Shown: positions 11,111 to 20,501 of the stretch, one piece after another | Layout of the letters: every line of letters starts with the position of its first letter | Position numbering within the stretch: position 1 is the first letter of the stretch | Source: Saccoglossus kowalevskii | Lineage: Eukaryota; Hemichordata; Enteropneusta; Harrimaniidae | Length of the DNA stretch: 28,222 bases | Assembly: GCF_000003605.2 (NCBI RefSeq) | Contig: NW_003138360.1 | Location: 7,802 to 36,023 of the forward strand | Reading direction: 5' to 3' | Notes under the pieces: generated by a model | What the model saw: the letters and a program-made list of their open reading frames with translations, nothing else | Databases searched by the model: none | What the model was told of the DNA's origin: nothing | Position numbers and translations under genes: made by a program

Positions 11111-12144
11111 AAGTGTGACGTCAATCCGCGGTCGAGAATATTGTCACTTTCTCGGTTTTCTACGTCAAGAAGACTGATGTTTTAACATTCACCTTATTCA
11201 CTTGCGACCCGAAATGAATAAACCGAATTTATCTGTGAACCGAATGAAACACAAAATTGGGCAATAAACTACACTAATAAATCAGTTTCTTGTCATGGAT
11301 TCAATTGACGGTCGTTCGCAGGTTTGATGAAGTTGAGGGCGCTAACTAATCGAGTTTATCTTGCCCTTATTTACACAATGCACACGGCACACGTAGAAGT
11401 ATTGATTTATACGATCGTGATCTTTTGACATGCGTGACTTTGAAGGTCATTTGAACGTCGTGTTCACGGTTCGCAGCTTTACAGTTGTTTCGAAGGTAAG
11501 AATCATGAGTTCGCCGTAGATATAGTCCCGGAAATATGTTGCGTTTCCGGACGTTTCTTGTGGCAATTTGCATTACATACGTGTATTAGGTTACCAGTCT
11601 CGATTGCAGTGACGCGGTGTACACATAGTTCAGTGTATCCCTACACGTACACAACCTAATAGTTTGACTGTCGGGCTTTTAGACTTGATTTCCAGAGTAC
11701 AATGCAGTTCATGTTTGTTATGCTGCCCTCAACGTTATTGTTACTATATGCTACCGGTCTAAATTAATTCTAAATGACATTATTTGTTCAAAAGTATTGT
11801 CTTTGAATATTGATTAGTCAGTTATTGTATTTTTTATAACAAAATTCACTTGTACATTGTTGACCACAATGTGCATGTAGAGAAGATGGATTCTATATGT
11901 CAACTTTAAGATAGAATCAGTAAACGGTCTCATATCTTACGGTGGCCTATAAAACAAAACAGCGATATATCCGGGATCTTACATATCCATTACTCTTGAT
12001 GCTATTGTAGATTACCACAATATGACTTATTTGTTAGTAAAAGTATTATTGTTTCTGTCAATAGACATATTAAACGGGTTAAATTGTGCTTACTACTCTT
12101 GTCCTTTTCAAGTTGCCCGTGGTTACGGTGTTGATATTCGAGAT

Positions 12145-15100
12145 ATGAAGAATGTATGTGTGATAGGAGCAGGTGTTATTGGATTGAGTACAGCGGTCAA
12201 TGTCCTTGANNNNNNNNNNNNNNNNNNNNNNNNNNNNNNNNNNNNNNNNNNNNNNNNNNNNNNNNNNNNNNNNNNNNNNNNNNNNNNNNNNNNNNNNNNN
12301 NNNNNNNNNNNNNNNNNNNNNNNNNNNNNNNNNNNNNNNNNNNNNNNNNNNNNNNNNNNNNNNNNNNNNNNNNNNNNNNCCTCACGTAGGTACAACGCAA
12401 GGGTACTTGTCTGTTTGTTCTATTTAATAGATAAATTATAATACCATAAACCACCACTGCCGTTGAGGGACTGTGACACTGCATTTAAACATAGCGGCGT
12501 GTTCTCATTTGGTCAACCCGATACCGCAATCGGACAGTGGTTGAGTCAACCCGCTTGAAACAGTCCTACTAGGCTTCGCTCGCTTGTAAATTGCGTGTAG
12601 TCATTTGACATTTCGCCCAGGGCTCCCAATAAAGTTGTACAGTAATCCCCCGAGGTTCGCTTGACAAAACTGGATTTCAATAGATGGCGCCCTCTGGACA
12701 CCAGGACGCGACCATGCTGCCATCTCTTCACACTCCTATACTTTAATGAACAACGTCGGTATATTGCGTACAAGCTAAGATTTCAGTGTCTACATTTCGG
12801 CAATGGCCGTTAAAAAATGACACAGGAAATGTTTTAACAACATAAAAGTCTGAAAAAAATTATCGATAGCTAAAGCTTTTGCAAATTTAATTATTATAAT
12901 AATAATAAATGTAGACAACGAAATCTATAAAACGTATTGATGTATTTGTTTTTTTATACTGTTCATCTTCAGTCGATGGTTTTATATTACTCGTGAGCAC
13001 ATCAAGAATCTTATGACCAGTATGGATGGTATCAAAGCTGGGGCGGGGATAATATCTGGCTGGCATCTTTTCAATGATTTTGATAACTCTCAGGAGGTGA
13101 GGTTGGAGAAACAGATTATATATTCAACTTAAAGGGCGGTATTCGCCGCGGCGCGTTCTGTTCGATATGGTACTCATAGATGGGACTCATTTGTTTTCAT
13201 TAAACTCAAACCCGGGCTGCGCGACGACCACCGCCCTTTAAAGAAATAACGACTCGATGAACAAACCTAACATCAAATGGTCCTCAGAAATATAAGTAAA
13301 TTCTAGGATATCGAGATCCCTGATTGGTTAGGAGGATATTTCCAAATGGAACTTTTTAAAATTTATTCTAACTAGTATATGACACATAAATGTCATTTAC
13401 ACTCTACACTTTTCCACATACCGATATAATGCAAATTACGTCGGTGGAGAAACCATCTTTTTGGGATGCTGCTCTGTATGCTTTGTAAAAGACGTTTAAT
13501 CCCATAGTACGCATAGAGTGTTTATTTAAACGTTTAACACAACTCATTTATATTATGCTATCATTATAGGATTCGTATGACACCAAATTATTTCTTAACT
13601 ATCAGTTACATAGAGATGGTGGACTGTTTAACTACAGGTGAGTTTAAGTTCCGGTACCATTCTAGGAGGTCCGAAATTGGATTCCGAGTAATAATCTTGG
13701 CACGGATTATGGTTATGAACATATTATTTTTGTGTGCATTTTGTGCAGACATTTTGATTTTAAATTTGATAGGCGGAGTTTTTGATCGCCACTGCTTAAG
13801 TGGTAAGTAAAGCGCATGCGCATTCGTCTGATTCGTTATATATATTCTAGTGTGTATATATCGGAAGGCAATGTATACAGAAATAATAATAATCTAATCA
13901 GTTTGTCTATATATTCCCCTTATCCAGAATCCACCCGGCCAATATTAACATTGACATTGTATAATATTGCATTATGCAATATACTAGTTTGTTATAGCGT
14001 TCAATGTTTGCTTGACCTCTGCAGACACGCTTCGTTCCTTACTACGTATTTCCTTGAAGGCAAGAAATACTTGAAATATCTCACGGAAAGGTAAGTTGAC
14101 ACTACCACTAAAAAGCTGCCAGATGACAGTTTATTTGTATAGTTCAAATTTTAATAAAAATTACAATTGGATCTCACTAAGACAGAAATCCTTCGTGGCG
14201 TGTGGCTCAAATTGGCTCTCGGTCACAATGTACACATTACACTCCTTATTTTTCCGTTGTTAATGAATGGTTAGATCTTGGGAAGTTCGAAGAATGTAAC
14301 ATATATACACATCGCAAGACTAAACAGCCAATTTAAAGCGGGAGGGTCGTCACCTGCGCACGCGTGGGAATTGAGTCCCAAGCGACGATAACAACACACG
14401 CTAAGGACGCAAAGGCTCATGGGTAGACGCATGCGTAGGTGACGACTCCCCCGCTTTAATATTAAACATGAATTGTCCATACCTTACGACACTTCCGCAT
14501 TTCATCAGACAACTTATACGTGTCCCCTATTTCGTCCGGTCTATCGCCCCTGAATCTGAATAACATTTGACCTATCTGACGGTGTTACAGAATGTGCTAC
14601 GTAAAAATCCAGGGGAACCCTCACGTAGAAAATCTATGTAGAAGTTTGCCGTATGGATGGGGTCTACAATTTCAGCATTCATTACTGAAATTATAAATAT
14701 TAAACTCAAAAATCTTTGAAAGCATACTAATCGTTTATTCTCGTGTCAAAAAAGAACCTTGGTTTTGGGGTATTCTTTTTTCACATTTTGTCAGCTTGGA
14801 AAGGGTGGGGGTCCTGAGTTGCTGGCGACACTATCATTTTCACAGGTAGGTTCAGGTAAGTACCACCCACCCCTCCCGGCTTTGAACATTATTTTCATCG
14901 GCGTGTCTTTTGTTACTTTACGTTCTAGATTTCAGAAAAGAGGCGGAAAGATCATTCAAGGTCGAGTAAATAGTATGGAAGAATTGGTTGGGAAATATGA
15001 CGTTGTTGTCACGTGTGTAGGACTCGGAGCTAAGACGTTGCTAGGCGACGACTCTATGGTACCAATCAGAGGGCAGGTTGCGAAGGTAACAAATTGAAGA

Positions 15101-16290
15101 AAGATTCCCGTCCTTTTTAATTGACTGAAATTGAATTATAACCTTCGTTATTCATTCAGAAAGATTCATTTCTCAAAACATGAATTTGACGGATACGACG
15201 TATTATCACTAACCAATTACAGTGACCTTTCAACTTACAGATCCATGCACCATGGATGAAACATTTTCTACGAACATTCACATCTAAAAAACAAGAGTTA
15301 GACACATACATTTACCCTGGGTAAGTGTATATCCGTTCCCAATGTTCCCATTAGAAATTGTATTCACCCTTTTTCCAATTCATTTACAGTATGAGAGAAC
15401 TCGTAGTCTTCGTGGCATTTCCTTATGACTATTTTTACAATCTTTCTGCCAACCCCAAAATTTCAAATGGGAAAATTCATTCATTCTTTATCATATCAGG
15501 TATATGTCTCGTGCATTATTGTTGTTATTGTTTTTGTCGTCGTTTTTTTTTTGTTCAGTTCTTAGTCGTTATTTATTGTTTATGTAGACAAGAGTATGTA
15601 ACAATAGGCGGGACAAGGCAAGAAGGTGATTATAACCTAGCAAGCGACGACGAAGACGAGAAACGAATCTGGACAAATGCTTGCAAGTTGATTCCAGCAT
15701 TGAAGGTAAGTTTCATATTGAATATATTATGACGTCATATTATAAGCGTTGCACGACCTTGCAGTTTATTTTCATAACCGCGAAGTACTAGCCCGATCAG
15801 AATAAACCGATAAACGTATTTCTACCTTGATAGGACTGTAAGCCAGACTTTTCTCTCGTTGGGCTACGTCCATGCAGAAAAAAGGGAGTACGACTAGAAA
15901 CGGAAACAATGAAGTTAAAGAATGGAACATTGAAAGTAAGTTATACCTGAATTTGGAGATTTGTAGTATAATTAAAGGGGCCCCGGAAAAATATATTAGG
16001 GTATTGATTTGCAAACATTATTTGGCCAACATGTGCTTTACCTTCCTACATCCGACGTGCACCCACTGAAACACTATTAACTCATACACGGATATCCCAT
16101 AATGCAATGTGGCAATGACGTCACATATACATAGATGATACCTTGTTACCTGATTCTTATTCGTTAACAGGTTGTTCATAACTATGGTCACAGCAGTGCC
16201 GGCATTGCCCCTCACTGGGGGTGCGCACAGGATGCAACACAACTGGTCAAGACGTGTCTACAAGATACTCAGCTAAAATCACAACTATAA
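12145..16290 (+). CDS. DDO: D-aspartate oxidase-like flavoenzyme, copy B (9 exons, gap in exon 1)
   Basis: Tandem paralogue of copy A with the same predicted chemistry and peroxisomal setting. Exon 1 begins at 12145 ([17 protein letters not shown]) and runs into the N-run, which hides its end and donor. The others are 12973-13096, 13570-13637, 14025-14090, 14929-15085, 15241-15320, 15588-15705, 15834-15935 and 16171-16290. Exons 2, 4, 5, 6 and 7 have exactly the lengths of copy A (124, 66, 157, 80, 118). Phases agree at the seven introns visible on both sides, and the exon 2 acceptor fits phase 2. Substrate-site residues are kept: FLR (Arg216 equivalent), GGTRQEGDYN (Arg237), GLRP (Arg278), and Ser in NYGHSSAG (Ser308). 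About 345 residues if exon 1 has family length. Ends SQL, a PTS1-like tripeptide. An in-frame ATG 41 codons upstream (12022) is a less likely start. Confidence 0.92.
12210..12379. other. Assembly gap (170 N)
   Basis: Run of N inside oxidase copy B. By comparison with copy A it hides roughly the last 140 bases of exon 1, its donor site and the start of intron 1. Confidence 0.98.
13129..13241. mobile_element. TTAA-flanked MITE, GGGCGG family, in intron 2 of copy B
   Basis: TTAA at 13129-13132 and 13238-13241. The left terminus AGGGCGGTATTCGCCGCGG is mirrored by GCGACGACCACCGCCCT. 113 bases, non-coding, same family as the copy at 8054. Confidence 0.7.
14333..14459. mobile_element. TTAA-flanked MITE, GCGGGAGGG family, in intron 4 of copy B
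   Basis: TTAA at 14333-14336 and 14456-14459. Arms AGCGGGAGGGTCGTCACCTG and AGGTGACGACTCCCCCGCT form imperfect inverted repeats of about 29 bases. This is the complete copy; partial relatives sit at 1449 and 5007. No transposase. Confidence 0.75.
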
Positions 16291-16529
16291 CCATGACAAG
16301 TGTAGTGTTAACGTTCTACGTTATTTATGTGGCTATTCGTAATTTGATTCTTCTACATCGAGAAAAAATGTACGTGTAAAATGACGATAATATATGGCAT
16401 CGCAATCAATGTCTTTGGAGGGGGGTAGTATCACGTGATAAACGAGTCTGAGTACGTAACGCAGTATGTTGTCTCGTTCGTAGCTATAGCCTTGGAATAG
16501 TTATTAAAATAGTCCTCTAAATATGTATA
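16291..16529. other. 3' flank of oxidase copy B
   Basis: No AATAAA within 200 bases of the stop. The best candidate is ATTAAA at 16503-16508, just before the LTR insertion. The next AATAAA (16828) belongs to the LTR. Confidence 0.4.
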
Positions 16530-17168
16530 TGTCATGAATTTGTTTTCGCGTATCTGTTGACCGACTTAATTAGCTGATTATTAGCGAATTGCTGTGTTAT
16601 GTCTGTCATCGTGTAGACCTATTTGAAGTTTTGGACGGAACTTGGCTCAGTGGTTTGGAACTAATTACAAGATACCGTCGCTATTCTGACATCCGTAGTT
16701 ATTAATGTAGTGAACGATTAATCAAAAGATATGACGTATTCAGTACTTAGTGTGATTGGCTTTATGATTGAAGGTTACGCCCTAGAGTCTTTTTACTGCT
16801 TTGTAATTGGTTAGAGTTTTGAAAATGAATAAAGAGAGTTTGAGTTGGTCTTGGCGAATACTCCACGACAGACGCAGTCCGAGAGAGTCTTGGGGCGAGC
16901 CTTGACGCAGTCCAGTCTTCGGCGAGTCTTGGGTCAGCCTTGCGAGAGTCTTGGGTATTTTTTCCCACGGGCGCTGTGTCTTATAGAGTGCTCGATTGAC
17001 CGACTAAGACGAGAGCTGAAACGTATTTCGTTGTGTGTGTCTTATTTGACTGTAAAGTTAAAGTGACTTTCCCGATCCCGTACCTCAAGGGGACGAGATA
17101 TAGAGACGAGACGAGTTTTCCCCCTGACAAGTGTGGAGACCCCGAGAGAGAAGATTTTACCCCTGACA
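16530..17168 (+). mobile_element. Solo LTR (639 bases)
   Basis: Begins TGTCATGAATT and ends CCCCTGACA, giving TGTCA/TGACA inverted termini. TATA flanks both ends (16526-16529, 17169-17172), a possible 4-base target duplication, weak because the site is AT-rich. AATAAA at 16828-16833 lies where an LTR polyadenylation signal is expected. There is no primer site plus coding interior next to it, so it is a solo LTR left by recombination. Its parts recur at 1-493 in rearranged order. Confidence 0.75.
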
Positions 17169-17172
17169 TATA

Positions 17173-18497
17173 TATCATAGCACTGCACTGCTTTGCATTG
17201 CAAGTGAATGTTTAATTTGAAATTCCGAAAAAGTTGCAATAATTTGATTCATTTGTATCCATGCGCGTGTGTGTGGCTCGCTTTGAACTTTGAACGATGC
17301 TGTAAGATGCTGACCAAATCGGACAGACTGGACAGAATATCACGCCCAAAAAACGCAAATGATGTGTTTCGCAGTATACCATCGGTCAGTTTCGTTGACG
17401 GTCGGTCGTCTTTCGCCGGCTTTCTCTCAAAACAGTATTTTAGCGAATGACTGCAGATCAAAACAATATCAATGCTGAGAGCAGCCATCTATCTACGTCA
17501 CAGCAAGTCTTCGACGCTAGATGGCGTGACTTATAGGATCAGTGTGTAGATGCGGCCCGGGGATTATAGCTACGTTTTGCAGAATGTTGTCTTGTAGTAA
17601 TTCCGATTCAAACTGTGATAAGAAGCGTTTATCGTTTTTATTAATAATTTTCTCACTATAGTATCGGGTATTTTAATGAATAACAATCTACAATAAACCA
17701 CTAAAACACAGAATGTATTTTAATACCAACGGATGTGCCTTGAGAAATGTTGATACAATAAGTATAGTCCCTTTTATTGTAATGCTATAAATTTTCAACC
17801 AATTTAATAATAATAATTAAATTAAAACTATTACAAACTATGTTGACATCTGAGTTTTTTTGATAAATAGTATTGTATTAATATACTCGTAGAAATCACC
17901 GTTCTTGCGATCAATACATATACCACTTTCCCGGAAGTCGAAGGAAGATACGGCGTTTCGCAATCGCGCGCATACCGTTTTGGGGTGTAACGTAAACTTG
18001 TACGCGTGATATTGCGCTTCTGGGTGTACCAATCGAAGTCTCAAACTACTATCTGTATTTCTGCATCCAAGTTTCGCAACTTACGGGGAAATGGTCTATG
18101 GCATATGAATAGCGCCCCTGGTGGCGTAATTTATAAGTTTTTTCGTATTTTGTATCTTAAAAATATACCAAACAATGACCAAAAATACTCAGCTCTGAGA
18201 GTGTTTATAATTCACTTTAAGGTCGTCATTTAAAAGTGATATTCGGAAGGATAGTACTCGAGTTGAAACAAACAAGTCATGGTATGGTTATTTGTTTTAT
18301 CTAAATATCTCTTTCTTCTTTTAGGACACAGATTGAATCAAGGGTTATTGCGCCCTCAATGTGAAAATGTAGATATTTAAATAATTTATTAAATTTCGTG
18401 AAAAAAAATATATAAAATGAAAATATATGAAAATATTGATATGCTTTATGTGGTTACCACTTAACTTCTAGCGGTTCCCACAATTTATCAATGAATT
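17173..18497. other. Spacer with transposon ends, no gene recognised
   Basis: Holds a degenerate relative of the GCGCCCTCT/TGACGTCA transposon end (about 17490-17540) and another near 18085-18130 (GGGGAAATGGTCTAT then GCGCCCCTGGTGGCG). Open frames here are short and unrecognised. Confidence 0.45.
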
Positions 18498-18680
18498 AGA
18501 TAGGGTTATAATTAGATTGGAAAGTACCCATGCCCACTGTACATCGAAAGTAACCTTGACCAATATTTGTTGGAAATTACCCGTTGTCACACCATACGTT
18601 GGAAACTATCCACATTCCTATTATTGTGTTCACGCTACGTTGGAGAGTACCCCGTCTTCACACTTGCCGTTTACATGACC
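18498..18680. repeat. Degenerate short tandem repeat
   Basis: Four spaced versions of a GTTGGAAANTACCC-like motif (near 18518, 18570, 18598 and 18640), most followed by a TTCACAC- or GTCACAC-like stretch. Spacing is irregular. The open frame across it is probably incidental. Confidence 0.4.
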
Positions 18681-18897
18681 GTTGTTGCTACACTGCTTGC
18701 AACGGTCTCAGTATACCAACTGAACAATGTAATGAATAAACATTGTGTAATTATGAATCATGGTTGGCCAACACGTGTCCTGAATCACAATGCCATAGAA
18801 TGTGGATATGGTGAGTATAGAATTACACAACGGAAAGAAAACAGGCAGTTTCTCGGCTGAGATAGCTCCGCTGTTAGCAATGCACGTTTCAATCAAA

Positions 18898-19330
18898 GAA
18901 CTGAAGATATCATTAGAAAATGAACAAATCTGAGAGAGGTCTATCTGAGGTACCTACATGTATACATTAAAGCAATCGGACTTGCGGTTTTTTAACAGTA
19001 TAATAAAATATAACTTTTTACCAAAAATATTTATCCAAATTAGAGAATTGAAGATATCACGAAATGAACAAATATAAGAGAGACCTATCTGTAGTACCCA
19101 TATGTATAATATCAAAGCAATCGGACTTGCGGTTTTTTTAACAAGATGTCGAGAATATCATTTTTTACCAAAAATGACAAAAATATTCATTAAAATTAGA
19201 GAATTGAAGATATCATCACGAAATGAACAAATCTAAGGGAGGTCTGCACAAGGTACATATATACCAAGTACCAAAGCAATAAGAATTGTAGTTTTCAAGA
19301 AGAAGTCGAAAAAGTAAAAAGTTGACATGA
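18898..19330. repeat. Three-copy tandem repeat, about 140-157 bases per unit
   Basis: GAA(T/C)TGAAGATATCA recurs near 18899, 19045 and 19201. Each copy continues with GAACAAAT and a shared tail; AAAGCAATCGGACTTGCGG is identical in the first two copies and degraded in the third. GCTCCGCT motifs lie on both sides (18865, 19364), so the array may be one larger element. Confidence 0.7.
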
Positions 19331-19380
19331 AAGACGGACGCTGGACGCTAACCTTATGATTAGCTCCGCTCGAGAGCGAA

Positions 19381-20151
19381 ACTAAAAAAAATGTTCTGAA
19401 TACATGTTATTGATCTTTAAAGTTTTGAATAATGAGTCAGGGAAATATGTAGCCTGACAAGTTGGCGTAGGTGACGCCCTGGACTGCTGCGATCCCCACC
19501 ATCGCTAGGAAATATGTTGCACGTGGCAGTAAATCGATTACAATATAGCTGAGGGAAAGAATGGACGTTACCAAATAGTTGTTAGGCCGAAGGATCAATG
19601 AAAACTTCTTGAATGTAACACGAAGGTGTTACATTCCGGATAAAGATAAGTTGTTTGTGTTTGTTTTTTTTATAAATGTCCATACAAATCATTTACAACT
19701 TACGAGTCGTGTAAATAGATCAGTGGCGCCTAAATATGATGTAAAACATTTAATAAGCATAAGTTTACAGTATTATTATAATTTACTTATATACATTTAT
19801 TCATCTTTATATCAAGGTGTGGAAACTATCGCATGGATCATATATTGTCGTTATAAATATGTTATCAACAAAGAATATCGCGAGAATCGTGACAAGAACC
19901 ACGTAAATGCACACTAGTACATAATGATGGTACAACAGCTCAACGCATCCTTACTCAGGCTGGATATAATATGTGTTTGAAAAAAAATATTTACACAATT
20001 ACTGAGGCATCAACAAAAATGTAGTTATTGACAATAGGTTCGGCTTCTGCGAAGCAGTGCCCTCGGACACCTGCTATCCATATAGGTACAGTGCATTCTG
20101 GCAGTGCAGCGAACACGTTCGTAACATTCGTTCTCAGTTTATTTGTCTTCT
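19381..20151. other. Spacer at the 3' end of the receptor gene
   Basis: No gene recognised. An open frame at 19579-19917 (+) has no familiar motif. Read on the minus strand, AATAAA occurs at 20138-20143, 9 bases after the receptor stop, and again at 19797-19802. Either could end the receptor transcript. Confidence 0.4.
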
Positions 20152-20501
20152 TCAGTTCGCGTTGTCAGGTTCGTGATAGCTCGAACGTGGTAGCACCAGG
20201 GCGCCGCCAGCTCCAGGGTGAACGGGGCTGGTCACGAGACGATCGCACCTCGTACATTCACGTGCAGCACATGTACACTTCATCCCTTCAGATCTCCCGT
20301 CCATCTGCGCTGCCATGCCAACAACTTGTGATTCTTTAGATTCCACACCATTGTGTGATTTGTGGGACTCTTCGGCGTCCGATTTGTTACTATGAATAAC
20401 GATATCTGGTAGTTTGAGAGTACCTTCTCCATCACGACTGACAACCTCCGACTTTGCCCTTCGCTTGGTTAGATCGAATTTTGATACCAGATCCACTGGA
20501 A
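20152..20501 (-). CDS. Receptor last exon: cytoplasmic tail
   Basis: The acceptor TTTGATTGCAG precedes a 115-residue reading frame ending PDNAN and TGA. It starts VPVDLVSKFDLTKRRAKSE, is polar in the middle (SNKSDAEESHKSHNG), then carries a cysteine cluster KCTCAARECTRC about 40 residues before the end. No domain recognised. The cysteine cluster is unusual for a cytoplasmic tail and could bind metal; that is inference. Confidence 0.7.

Larger units (their letters stand above)
9603..12021. other. Spacer between the two oxidase genes
   Basis: About 2.4 kb without a recognised gene. It contains a GGAT tetranucleotide run near 10125-10144, a 303-base small transposon (10321-10623) and a possible TTAA element (10806-11110). 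The rest should include the promoter of copy B, but I could not mark one. Confidence 0.5.

Noticed and set aside
12123..12484. Open frames running through the N-run
   Set aside because: They exist only because unknown bases cannot contain stops.
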